The notes under the pieces are model-generated. The model saw nothing but the letters and a program-made list of their open reading frames with translations. It had not been told where the DNA came from and ran no database searches. The translations under genes and the position numbers were made by a program. Shown here piece after piece: positions 36,156 to 44,330 of a DNA stretch of 64,000 nucleotides; position 1 is the stretch's first letter, and the number at the start of each line of letters is the position of its first letter. The DNA is taken from NCBI RefSeq assembly GCF_008370325.1, contig NZ_VNIP01000003.1, positions 434,001-498,000 of the forward strand, in the 5' to 3' direction. The DNA is from Martinezella tropici (lineage in GTDB: Bacteria; Pseudomonadota; Alphaproteobacteria; Rhizobiales; Rhizobiaceae).

Positions 36156-36578
36156 TTAATTGATGTTTCGCCAGTTCCCGATCTCGGTATAGAAGTAGGA
36201 TTGCGAGTAGTTTCGAGACCAGTAGGAATCGATGTCGAAGGAAACGACGGCGATACCTGATCTTTCCGCGATGTGAATGTAGCGTGATATCGGCACTCGT
36301 TGATGGTTGTATTCGACGTCGATATCGGCGGCAGGCATCCATCCGCTTCGCCCCGAAACGGTGACATCGCACCATCTATACTCTCTTGTGCATCCGGACA
36401 TATGAACGCGGGAGCCTGTCATCACCATTCCGACGGCGGGGAATCGGTCGTTTGGTCCCGAGCGAAGCACCACATCGGTCTTCGAATACTCGATTGCAGC
36501 TGCATGAACGACCATCGGACATGCAGCCGACAGAACGCTCGCGAGCAGGATCTGCTTTACTTCGGCCCGGAACTTCAT
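36156..36578 (-). CDS. Secreted SH3b-domain protein
   Basis: 140 residues. ATG 36578 behind AAGGATG gives a clean signal peptide (hydrophobic about 8-26, ending VVHAAA). A bacterial SH3 domain follows (about 32-82: VVLRSGPNDRFPAVGMVMTG, RWCDVTVSGRSGWMPAADI), then a Tyr/Ser-rich tail without known domain. SH3b proteins bind peptidoglycan or other envelope ligands. Tandem 11-bp repeats about 100 bp upstream suggest control by the AdeR-like regulator as part of an envelope response. Confidence 0.75.
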   Translation of the reverse strand: MKFRAEVKQILLASVLSAACPMVVHAAAIEYSKTDVVLRSGPNDRFPAVGMVMTGSRVHMSGCTREYRWCDVTVSGRSGWMPAADIDVEYNHQRVPISRYIHIAERSGIAVVSFDIDSYWSRNYSQSYFYTEIGNWRNIN

Positions 36579-36675
36579 GTTTCGATGGCATCCTTCTCGA
36601 CCATTTTGCGGCTGCCCCACATCTATGACCCTCATGGCCGGGAATGTTCCGCAACGATTGCCGGCGATATAGCCC

Positions 36676-36697
36676 GTTTTTGTGCAGGTTCTGTGGA
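36676..36697 (-). promoter_or_regulatory. Tandem 11-bp repeat before the SH3b gene
   Basis: On the minus strand, TCCACAGAACC is followed at once by TGCACAAAAAC (8 of 11 positions equal). The pair is oriented towards the SH3b gene, about 98 bp before its ATG, and matches the units at 30653, 36842 and 38185. Confidence 0.5.
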
Positions 36698-36841
36698 GGT
36701 CGCATGCAGGTCGAGTGAAGACGGCACGGAAGAGTGAATATGCGCCTTCCCGTCATGTCAGATGTATGGACAGGTACAATTTGCTGGCAGCAGCGGCTTG
36801 CCTGCTGACGATCCGCCGCTTCGCAAATTCTCAAGCAAACG

Positions 36842-36863
36842 TCCACGCAATCTCCACGCAATC
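36842..36863 (+). promoter_or_regulatory. Perfect tandem 11-bp repeat before the winged-helix membrane gene
   Basis: TCCACGCAATC occurs twice without spacer (36842-36852 and 36853-36863), about 52 bp before the ATG at 36915 and in the same orientation as that gene. It is the most exact of the four repeat arrays and a likely response-regulator box. The rest of the 336-bp divergent region (36579-36914) holds no further gene. Confidence 0.6.
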
Positions 36864-36914
36864 ATGCTGAGTTTGCGAACGCCTATTACACGACAGACGC
36901 TATTGGACAGGAAC

Positions 36915-37364
36915 ATGCAAACGCCGGATGAATCCGATCTATTGAAGCTCCTCAGGAGAATTCTTCGTGACGGCATCTATGAGGTTGCTAATTTTGCAGA
37001 TGTCGATCGCAAGACGACAAGATTGCTGGCACAAGCGCTCAGTCTCCGAGTGATCAGAGAGGATAGCGCGGGCTGGAACAATGGCGCGCGCTATGTGCTT
37101 ACAGATGATGGCCGCCGTGCCCTTGGTTTGCAAATAGACTGGTGGATGCCGGAAGATTTGCGGCGAACGATCTCTCCGGAAGCGGAAGCCTTAAACATTC
37201 AAGGTGGTCAGGCACGCCCCTGCCAGCCAGTAACCGCGATGCGTTCACAGGGAAACAGAGTTGTACGCACCGTCCTTGAGTGTACGCCGGCAATCTGCCT
37301 CATTGCCGTGATCTGTGGCATCATTCTTGTCACTATGGTCGGCGGCCGCCTTGTTTCCCATTAA
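36915..37364 (+). CDS. Winged-helix-like protein with C-terminal membrane anchor
   Basis: 149 residues. The first 75 or so resemble a small winged helix: LLKLLRRILRDGIYEVANFA, then TTRLLAQALSLRVIRED and YVLTDDGRRALGL, which is the usual wing and last strand. A linker follows, then one hydrophobic helix near the C-terminus (about 120-144). ATG 36915 has AGGA five bases upstream; the longer frame from 36762 crosses the repeat array and is rejected. A DNA-binding domain tied to the membrane from its C-terminal side is unusual. I do not recognise a named family. Confidence 0.6.
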   Translation: MQTPDESDLLKLLRRILRDGIYEVANFADVDRKTTRLLAQALSLRVIREDSAGWNNGARYVLTDDGRRALGLQIDWWMPEDLRRTISPEAEALNIQGGQARPCQPVTAMRSQGNRVVRTVLECTPAICLIAVICGIILVTMVGGRLVSH

Positions 37365-37426
37365 TGCGAGCACTTCACCGCTCCGATGGGAGGCGATATC
37401 GGGTAGGCTGCCGATTGAGGCTGTTG

Positions 37427-38119
37427 CTAACCGAAATCGCCAAGGCGGTATCCCACTCCCCTGACGCCGTTGAGGAGATCGCCGACGCCGGCGGCATCCA
37501 GCTTCTTGCGCAGCTTGCTCATATGGCTGTCGACGGTTCGGTCGAGCGCATCGCCCTCGGGCAGGCAGGCATCGACGATCTCGCCCCGCTCGAAAGCCCT
37601 GTTGGGAAAGCCCGCCATATATTCGAGGATGCGGAACTCGGTCCGCGTCAGGCTCAGCGGAACGCGGCTCTTGCCGTCCTCGACCACCACCATATGCGCC
37701 ACCGGATCGATCGCCAGCCTGCCGATCCGCAAGACCTTGTTGCTCGCATTGCCCGAACTGCGTCTCAGAACGGCGCGCGCCCGCGCCACCACCTCGACGG
37801 GATTGAACGGCTTGACCACATAATCGTCGGCGCCGGAGCGCAGCCCATGCAGCTTGTCGAGGTCGTCGGCAAGCGCGGTCACCATGATGACCGGCGTGTC
37901 GCCGCGCTGGCGGATGGTGGCCAGCACCGTGTGGCCGTCGAGCTTCGGCAGCTTGACATCGAGGACGACCAGATCCGGTCTCAGCCGCTGGTGATGCGAG
38001 AGCGCGATCTCGCCATCGGCCGCCGTCAGCACGCGAAAACCCTCGCGCTCGAAATAGCGCTCGAGAATGTCCGAGATTTCCGCCTCGTCCTCGACGATCA
38101 GTATCAGTGCATTTTCCAT
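37427..38119 (-). CDS. AdeR/BaeR-like response regulator (OmpR family)
   Basis: 230 residues. The receiver domain holds acidic residues near 10-12 (VEDEAE), phosphoacceptor Asp54 (VVLDVKLP) and Lys103 (VVKPFNP). The winged-helix output domain (about 135-228) ends TVDSHMSKLRKKL and VRGVGYRLGDF, close to AdeR. It is divergent from the AdeAB-like pump genes. Its cognate kinase is most likely the AdeS-like protein at 29399-30460, which is separated from it by an ABC exporter and several small genes. Phased 11-bp repeats at four promoters in this region are candidate binding sites. Confidence 0.88.
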   Translation of the reverse strand: MENALILIVEDEAEISDILERYFEREGFRVLTAADGEIALSHHQRLRPDLVVLDVKLPKLDGHTVLATIRQRGDTPVIMVTALADDLDKLHGLRSGADDYVVKPFNPVEVVARARAVLRRSSGNASNKVLRIGRLAIDPVAHMVVVEDGKSRVPLSLTRTEFRILEYMAGFPNRAFERGEIVDACLPEGDALDRTVDSHMSKLRKKLDAAGVGDLLNGVRGVGYRLGDFG

Positions 38120-38184
38120 CCAAGGCTCCTTCCCGAAGAAGAAACGCCAGACAGGGCCTCCGCGTCAACGCTTGCGCGCCCGCC

Positions 38185-38206
38185 TTCACGAAACCTCCAC
38201 AAAACG
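38185..38206 (+). promoter_or_regulatory. Tandem 11-bp repeat between response regulator and RND pump genes
   Basis: TTCACGAAACC (38185-38195) is followed directly by TCCACAAAACG (38196-38206), equal at 8 of 11 positions. It lies in the divergent promoter region, 66 bp from the regulator start and 157 bp from the adaptor start. Confidence 0.5.
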
Positions 38207-38362
38207 TCGACCAAAGGCCAACAGTGCAGATGTTTTCTTAGGCTCGGACGACCTGCCCCTGCGGCTCGCAATGAGCGCTGAATCGGTTTTCTTCAGAATA
38301 GGTTTCTGCCGTCAAGGCGCGGCGACCTATTCGCCCTGTTACGGTCAATTGGGAATACATCT

Positions 38363-39547
38363 ATGCGATCTGCATTCGAACTGCCTTGCTGGAAGGCACT
38401 ATTGGCGGCGACAGCCATGCTCGCGCTGGTTTCAAGCCAGGCGCGCAGCCAGGAGAGCAGCGAGGTGCCTCCTCCTGCCGTCGGCGTGCTCGAAATCAAG
38501 GCGCATCCGGTCCCGGTCATGAGCGAGCTTCCCGGGCGCATTGCCGCAACCAGGATTTCCGAGGTGCGCGCGCGCGTTTCCGGGATCCTGCTGGAGCGCG
38601 TCTTCGAACAAGGCAGCCTCGTGCACCGGGGCGACATCCTCTACCGCATCGATCCGAAGCTATTCCAGGTCCGCGTCGCAAGCGCCAACGCGGCACTGCA
38701 GAAGGCGAAAGCAGTGCAGGCCAATGCCAAGCAGCAGCTTGAGCGCCAGCGTTCGCTGCGCGAGCGTAATGTCACAAGTGCGGTCGATTACGATACGGCC
38801 GCCGTCAATCTCGCCCAGGCCGACGCCGATGTCGCGGCACAAGAAGCGGCTCTCGACGAAGCGAAGATCAATCTCGATTATACCGAGGTGCGGGCACCCA
38901 TCACCGGCATCATCGGCGGCGCTCTCGTGACAGAAGGAACGCTCGTGACCGCCGAGGGTGCGTCCAACCTGGCGCTCATTCAGCAGATCAATCCCGTCTA
39001 TGCCGACTTCACGCAGTCGGCGCAGGATCTCCTCACATTGAAGCGCGCCGTCAGCGAAGGCAAGCTGCAGAGCCCGGCACCCGGACAGGCAAGCGTCGAA
39101 CTCGTATTCGACAGCGGAAAAGCCTATGGCAAGCCGGGCAAGCTGTTGTTTTCGAACGCAAGCGTGGATCCCAATACGGGTCAGGTGACGCTGCGCGCGG
39201 AATTCCCCAACCCGGAAGGTGATCTCCTGCCGGGCATGTATGTGCGTGTGCGCATCGAGCAGGCCGTTCAACGGGGAGGCATTACCGTTCCGCAAAGAGC
39301 CGTGACACGCGATGCCGAGGGAAAACCTCAAGTGCTCGTCGTCGTCGCCGACCAGACGGCTCAAGTGCGCAACGTCGTTCTCGGTGCGGCTCTCGGCCCC
39401 GAATGGATCGTCCTCTCCGGACTGCAGGACGGCGAAACCATCATCGCCGACGGCATCCAGAAAGTCACGCCGGGGAGCAAGGTCGTCGCCGAACCCTGGT
39501 CGCCGCAAAAGGCCGATCAGAGCATCTCAGACCAGGCCGCAAAGTAA
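38363..39547 (+). CDS. RND periplasmic adaptor (AdeA/MexA-like)
   Basis: 394 residues with a signal peptide (about 1-28, ending ARSQ). The AcrA-type domains are in order: lipoyl half (VRARVSGILLERVFEQGSLV near 68), coiled-coil hairpin (about 105-170), second lipoyl half (VRAPITGIIGGALVTEG), beta-barrel, and a membrane-proximal part with LLPGMYVRVRIEQ near 290. Unlike the other adaptors here it has no lipobox cysteine. It is followed after 7 bp by the pump gene and divergent from the AdeR-like regulator. Confidence 0.89.
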   Translation: MRSAFELPCWKALLAATAMLALVSSQARSQESSEVPPPAVGVLEIKAHPVPVMSELPGRIAATRISEVRARVSGILLERVFEQGSLVHRGDILYRIDPKLFQVRVASANAALQKAKAVQANAKQQLERQRSLRERNVTSAVDYDTAAVNLAQADADVAAQEAALDEAKINLDYTEVRAPITGIIGGALVTEGTLVTAEGASNLALIQQINPVYADFTQSAQDLLTLKRAVSEGKLQSPAPGQASVELVFDSGKAYGKPGKLLFSNASVDPNTGQVTLRAEFPNPEGDLLPGMYVRVRIEQAVQRGGITVPQRAVTRDAEGKPQVLVVVADQTAQVRNVVLGAALGPEWIVLSGLQDGETIIADGIQKVTPGSKVVAEPWSPQKADQSISDQAAK

Positions 39548-39554
39548 ATCACAC

Positions 39555-42500
39555 ATGGCACAGTTCTTTATCAAGCGCCCCGTTCTCGCATGGGTCTTCG
39601 CATTCTTCATCATGATCGCGGGAATCATTACGATCCCCCTATTGCCGGTCGCGCAATATCCCGCCGTCGCCCCTCCGCAGCTTTCCATCTCCGCCTCCTA
39701 TCCCGGCGCTTCGCCGCAGGAAATCTATCAGGGCGTCACCCGCCTGATCGAGGAGGAGCTCAATGGCGTCCACGGCATCGTCGATTTCGAGTCGACGTCG
39801 GACAATTCCGGCTCCGTGAGCATCAACGCCACATTCCGTTCCGGAACGGATATCGGCAAGGCGACGGTCGACGTGCAGAACGCGGTTCGCCGCGTTGAAG
39901 CGAGGCTCCCGCAGACGGTCAGGACCCGAGGCATCCAGGTCGAAGAGGCCAGCGCCGGCTTCCTGCTGATCGCGGCTTTGACCTCCACCGACGGCAAGAT
40001 CGACGAGATCGCGCTCGGCGACTACGTCAACCGCAACATTCTCGGCGAACTTCGGCGACTGCCGGGTGTCGGCCGGGCGCAGCTCTTCGCCTCGCAGCGG
40101 GCGCTGCGCGTCTGGATCGACCCGGATAAGATGGTCGGTCTTCATCTGACGGCAGCCGATATCAGCGCCGCGATCACCGCGCAGAACGCGCAAGTGGCCG
40201 CGGGTCAGATCGGCGCAACTCCGAATCCGGTCGGCCAGGATCTGACTGCAACCGTCATCGTCGAAGGGCAGCTCAGCAGTGCAAAGCAGTTCGGCGAGGT
40301 GATCCTGCGGGCCAATCCGGACGGCTCGACGGTTCGCCTGCGCGATATCGCGCGCATCGAGGACGGCGCGGAAAACTATTCGACCGCAAGCCGGCTCAAC
40401 GGCAATCCGAGCGCCGGCCTTGCCATCCAGCTTTCCTCGACGGGCAACGCTGTCGCGGTTTCCAAAGCCGTGAAGGCGAAGATGGACGAACTGTCGAAGT
40501 TCTTCCCCAAGGGCGTCGAGTATTCGATACCCTACGACACCAGCCCCTTCGTCAACGCCTCGATCGAGAAGGTCGCGCACACGCTTTTGGAGGCGATCGC
40601 GCTCGTCTTCATCGTGATGTTCATCTTCCTGCAGAACTTGCGCTACACGCTCATCCCGACGCTGGTCGTACCGATCGCGCTGCTCGGAACCTGCGCGATT
40701 ATGTATGCAACAGGATTCTCCATCAACGTCCTGACCATGTTTGCCATGGTTCTAGCGATCGGTATCCTTGTCGACGACGCGATCGTCGTGGTCGAAAACG
40801 TCGAGCGCATCATGGCGGAAGAGGGTTTGCCGCCGAAAGCCGCAACGCAGAAGGCGATGAAGCAGATAACCGGCGCCATCCTCGGCATTACGCTGGTGCT
40901 TTCCTGCGTCTTCATTCCGATGGCATTCTTTCCGGGCGCGTCCGGCATCATCTATCGCCAGTTCTCGCTGACCATGGTCGTCTCGATCATGTTCTCCGCC
41001 TTCCTGGCGCTGTCGCTGACGCCGGCGCTCTGCGCTACGCTCCTGAAACCGATCAACGGCGGCCATCATGGCAGGGAGGGGCTCGGCGGCTGGTTCAATC
41101 GCAAGTTCGACGGGATGACCGCCAGCTACACCAAGACCGCCGCCGGTCTTGCGCGGCGGTCCTGGCGAATGATGGCCGTCTACCTCGCGCTCGTCGTGGG
41201 CCTCGGCTATCTTTTCGTCAACCTGCCGGGCTCCTTCGTGCCAGAGGAGGATCAGGGCATCCTGATCGTCGACATACAAGGGCCGCCGGAGGCGAGCGCC
41301 AATCGCACGATCGCCTCGCTGAAGCAGATCGAGGCCATCTTCAGGGCCGAACCCGCCGTCGAAAACATCTTCGCCGTCCAGGGCTTCAGCTTCTCGGGCA
41401 ACGGGCCAAACGCAGCCATCGCCTTCGTGACCCTCAAGGATTGGAGCGCACGGCCTGCAGGCAGCTCGGTGCCGGAAATCGCCGGACGCGTCAATGCACA
41501 GCTTGCTGGCCTGAAGGACGCCACCTCCTACGCGCTTTCACCGCCGCCGATCGAAGGCTTCGGTACGACGAGCGGCTTCTCCTTCAGGCTGCAGGACCGC
41601 GCGGGGCGCGGACAAAAGGCACTTAAACAGGCCGGAGAAGAGCTGATGGCGAAGGCAACACAGAGCAGCATGGTCACGAACGTGCGCCTGGAAGGCATGC
41701 AGGAGGCCGCACAGATCAAGCTTGCCATCGACCGCGAAAAGGCAAACACGTTCGGCGTCAGCTTCACCGACATCAACGAAGCCATCACCGCGAGCCTCGG
41801 CTCCTCCTATATCAACGATTACCCCAATGCAGGGCGCATGCAGCAGGTCATCGTGCAGGCGGATGGCCGCAGCCGTATGCAGGTAGAAGATATGATGAAG
41901 CTGAATGTCCGCAATGCCAGCGGCGGAATGGTTCCGCTCTCGTCCTTTGCGACCGCCAACTGGCGCAAGGGCGATCCTCAGATCGTCGGCTATAACGGCT
42001 ATCCGACGATCCGCATCACCGGGCAAGCGGCCGAGGGCAAGTCTTCGGGCGCGGCCATCGCCGAGATGGAACGCCTTGCCGCAGAACTTCCGCAAGGTTT
42101 CGGCTATGAGTGGTCCGGCCAGTCGCGCGAGGAAATTTCCTCCGGCAGCCAGGCGCCGATCCTCTTCGGTTTCAGCATCCTCTTCGTCTTCCTGCTGCTC
42201 GCAGGCCTCTACGAGAGCTGGTCGATCCCGTTATCAGTCATGTTGGTGGTGCCGCTCGGCATTATCGGCTGCGTGCTGGCGGCAATCCTTCGCGACATGC
42301 CGAACGACCTCTATTTCAAAGTCGGCCTGATCGCAATCATCGGCCTGTCGGCAAAGAACGCCATCCTGATCGTCGAATTCGCGAGGGATTATTATGCCGA
42401 GGGCAGGTCCCTTCTTGAAGCGGCGGTCGAGGCGGCGCGCATCCGCTTCCGTCCGATCGTCATGACGTCGCTTGCCTTCACGCTTGGCGTCGTGCCACTG

Positions 42501-42704
42501 GCGACCGCCAGCGGACCAAGTGCCGCCAGCCAGAACGCGATCGGCACCGGCGTCCTCGGCGGCATGATCTCGGCCACAATCCTTGCAGTCTTCTTCGTCC
42601 CGGTCTTTTTCGTCTTTGTGCTGTCCCTCCTCCGGACCAAAAGACCGGTCGAAGAGAAAGGTGCGGGTGCTAACGTCCCGCCCGCACCGACCGCCCATCC
42701 CTGA
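39555..42704 (+). CDS. RND multidrug efflux transporter (AdeB/AcrB-like, HAE1)
   Basis: 1049 residues, full HAE1 length. It starts MAQFFIKRPVLAWVFAFFI with the conserved F-I-K/R-P; the proton-relay motif AIGILVDDAIVVVENVER has the paired Asp near 410. The large periplasmic loops contain the usual AVAPPQLSISASYPGAS and the second-half YSLSPP-like YALSPPPIEGFG region. Twelve membrane helices are predicted. ATG 39555 is used; longer frames run back into the adaptor gene. No outer-membrane gene follows, so the pump may use the NodT-type protein encoded at 34567. Confidence 0.91.
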   Translation: MAQFFIKRPVLAWVFAFFIMIAGIITIPLLPVAQYPAVAPPQLSISASYPGASPQEIYQGVTRLIEEELNGVHGIVDFESTSDNSGSVSINATFRSGTDIGKATVDVQNAVRRVEARLPQTVRTRGIQVEEASAGFLLIAALTSTDGKIDEIALGDYVNRNILGELRRLPGVGRAQLFASQRALRVWIDPDKMVGLHLTAADISAAITAQNAQVAAGQIGATPNPVGQDLTATVIVEGQLSSAKQFGEVILRANPDGSTVRLRDIARIEDGAENYSTASRLNGNPSAGLAIQLSSTGNAVAVSKAVKAKMDELSKFFPKGVEYSIPYDTSPFVNASIEKVAHTLLEAIALVFIVMFIFLQNLRYTLIPTLVVPIALLGTCAIMYATGFSINVLTMFAMVLAIGILVDDAIVVVENVERIMAEEGLPPKAATQKAMKQITGAILGITLVLSCVFIPMAFFPGASGIIYRQFSLTMVVSIMFSAFLALSLTPALCATLLKPINGGHHGREGLGGWFNRKFDGMTASYTKTAAGLARRSWRMMAVYLALVVGLGYLFVNLPGSFVPEEDQGILIVDIQGPPEASANRTIASLKQIEAIFRAEPAVENIFAVQGFSFSGNGPNAAIAFVTLKDWSARPAGSSVPEIAGRVNAQLAGLKDATSYALSPPPIEGFGTTSGFSFRLQDRAGRGQKALKQAGEELMAKATQSSMVTNVRLEGMQEAAQIKLAIDREKANTFGVSFTDINEAITASLGSSYINDYPNAGRMQQVIVQADGRSRMQVEDMMKLNVRNASGGMVPLSSFATANWRKGDPQIVGYNGYPTIRITGQAAEGKSSGAAIAEMERLAAELPQGFGYEWSGQSREEISSGSQAPILFGFSILFVFLLLAGLYESWSIPLSVMLVVPLGIIGCVLAAILRDMPNDLYFKVGLIAIIGLSAKNAILIVEFARDYYAEGRSLLEAAVEAARIRFRPIVMTSLAFTLGVVPLATASGPSAASQNAIGTGVLGGMISATILAVFFVPVFFVFVLSLLRTKRPVEEKGAGANVPPAPTAHP

Positions 42705-42802
42705 TCCGGATGGGCAACGCCTGCCCGGTGACGGGCATGCGTCAAACGTCCCAATCTCAGCGAACGAGACAATCGTTCCGAGACCATATATCTAGGTGTC
42801 CC

Positions 42803-44287
42803 ATGCAACCGAATCCCTGGCTCGTTCTCGTCGCGGTCATCGCGGCCTTCGTACCGGTGGTGGTGGATATGACGATCCTCCATATCGCCATCCCCTCGCT
42901 GACCGTTGCGCTGGAAGCGTCCGGAAACCAGGTCCTCTGGATCATCGACATATATCCGCTTGTGATGGCCGGCCTTCTCGTCCCCATGGGCACGCTTGCC
43001 GATCGCGTCGGTTACCGCAAGATGCTGCTGCTCGGCCTCGGCATCTTCACCATCGCCTCCATCGCCGCGGCATTTTCACCGAACGCTCCGGCGCTGATCG
43101 CGGCTCGCGCCGCTCTCGGTATCGGATCGTCAATGATCATGCCCTGTGTCCTGGCGCTCGTTCGGCAGGCGTTCGACGACGACGCCGAGCGGGCGACGGC
43201 ACTCGGCATCTGGAGCGTGGTCGGCACGGCGGGCGCTGCAATCGGCCCGCTTGTCGGCGGCCTGCTTCTCGAGCGCTTCTGGTGGGGCTCGGTCTTTCTC
43301 GTCAACGTTCCCGTCATGGCGGCAGTCATCCCGATGGTCGCCGTGCTGGTGCCGACGCAGCGGGGTAACCGACAAACGGCCTGGAATCCATGGCAGGCGC
43401 TGGTGCTGGTTGCCGGATTGATCCTGACCGTCTTCGGCATCAAGTCCGGCGTCAAGGACGGGCTTCACGCATCATCCGCAGCTGCGCTGATCGGTGGCGC
43501 TGCAATACTTGTCTGGTTCGGGTGGATGCAGGTCTCTTCCCGGAACCCGATCCTCGACCTCTCGCTGCTAAGAAAGCCCGCCATCGCCGTCGGCCTGCTG
43601 ATGGCCTTCATCGCCAGCGGATCGCTCGCCGGTTTCGAACTCGTGCTCGCGCAGGAGCTGCAGTTCGTTCTCGACAAGACGCCTCTGGAGGCTGGCGTCT
43701 TCATGCTGCCGCTGGTCGGTGCCGCCGCCGTGGGCGGCCCGCTCGGGGGCCGGCTGGCGAGCCGCTTCGGTCTTCGCGCGGTCGCATCGCTATCGATGGC
43801 GGCATCGGCCGCGTCGCTGCTCGCGATTTCGTTCACTGATTTCGGGCGGCACGACTACCTCGTTGCCTTCCTATTGGCGATTTTGGGATTTGCGCTGGGT
43901 GTCGGCCTTCTGGCTTCTTCGATCGCGATCATGGGAAGTGCGCCGAAGGAAAGTGCCGGTGCTGCCGGCGCGCTTGAAAGCACAGGCTACGAGTTGGGTG
44001 GCGGCCTGGGTGTCACCATGTTCGGCGTTCTCGTAAACTCGATCTACCGATCTTCCTTTTCAGGACCGTCCGCTGCGCCACAGGGCGCAACGCATTCGAT
44101 CGGCGAAGCAATGGCTGCAGCAAAGGATCTCGGCGGCGATATGGGCACGTCAATCGCAGATGCAGCCAAGACGGCCTTCCTGCAGGCTCACGGATCAGTA
44201 TTGATCCTCGTGGCGACAATGATTGCCATCCTCGCCCTCGTTGTCTTCATCGCACTTCGAGGAGCGCCCGCCGCCGATCATCACTGA
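42803..44287 (+). CDS. DHA2 family (14-TM) MFS efflux transporter (SmvA/QacA-like)
   Basis: 494 residues and about 14 helices. VVVDMTILHIAIPSLTVALE in the first helix (D1 motif), GTLADRVGYRKMLLLG in loop 2-3, and GTAGAAIGPLVGGLLLERF (antiporter motif C) support the call. SmvA/QacA members expel quaternary ammonium compounds and dyes. It starts at ATG 42803, 98 bp after the RND pump gene on the same strand, and may be cotranscribed with it. It ends just before a strong bidirectional hairpin. Confidence 0.88.
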   Translation: MQPNPWLVLVAVIAAFVPVVVDMTILHIAIPSLTVALEASGNQVLWIIDIYPLVMAGLLVPMGTLADRVGYRKMLLLGLGIFTIASIAAAFSPNAPALIAARAALGIGSSMIMPCVLALVRQAFDDDAERATALGIWSVVGTAGAAIGPLVGGLLLERFWWGSVFLVNVPVMAAVIPMVAVLVPTQRGNRQTAWNPWQALVLVAGLILTVFGIKSGVKDGLHASSAAALIGGAAILVWFGWMQVSSRNPILDLSLLRKPAIAVGLLMAFIASGSLAGFELVLAQELQFVLDKTPLEAGVFMLPLVGAAAVGGPLGGRLASRFGLRAVASLSMAASAASLLAISFTDFGRHDYLVAFLLAILGFALGVGLLASSIAIMGSAPKESAGAAGALESTGYELGGGLGVTMFGVLVNSIYRSSFSGPSAAPQGATHSIGEAMAAAKDLGGDMGTSIADAAKTAFLQAHGSVLILVATMIAILALVVFIALRGAPAADHH

Positions 44288-44289
44288 GG

Positions 44290-44328
44290 CATGTCGCGCA
44301 AAAGAGCTGCGGAGTTTTGCGCGACATG
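44290..44328. terminator. Bidirectional hairpin between convergent genes
   Basis: A perfect 14-bp inverted repeat (CATGTCGCGCAAAA and TTTTGCGCGACATG) surrounds an 11-base loop. It starts 3 bases after the MFS stop and ends 2 bases before the stop of the ABC ATPase gene that comes from the other side. The A-rich/T-rich arm ends provide a short T tract in both directions. The sequence is also of a type common between rhizobial genes, so it may be a mobile palindrome used as a terminator. Confidence 0.75.
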
Positions 44329-44330
44329 TC

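Noticed and set aside
34567..36375. Longest form of the NodT-type gene, reaching 36375
   Set aside because: It would overlap the SH3b gene and add over 120 Arg-rich residues before the lipoprotein signal; the lipobox requires a start near 36006.
39639..40580. 313-codon frame antisense to the AdeB-like pump
   Set aside because: Antisense artefact; no ribosome site or domain.
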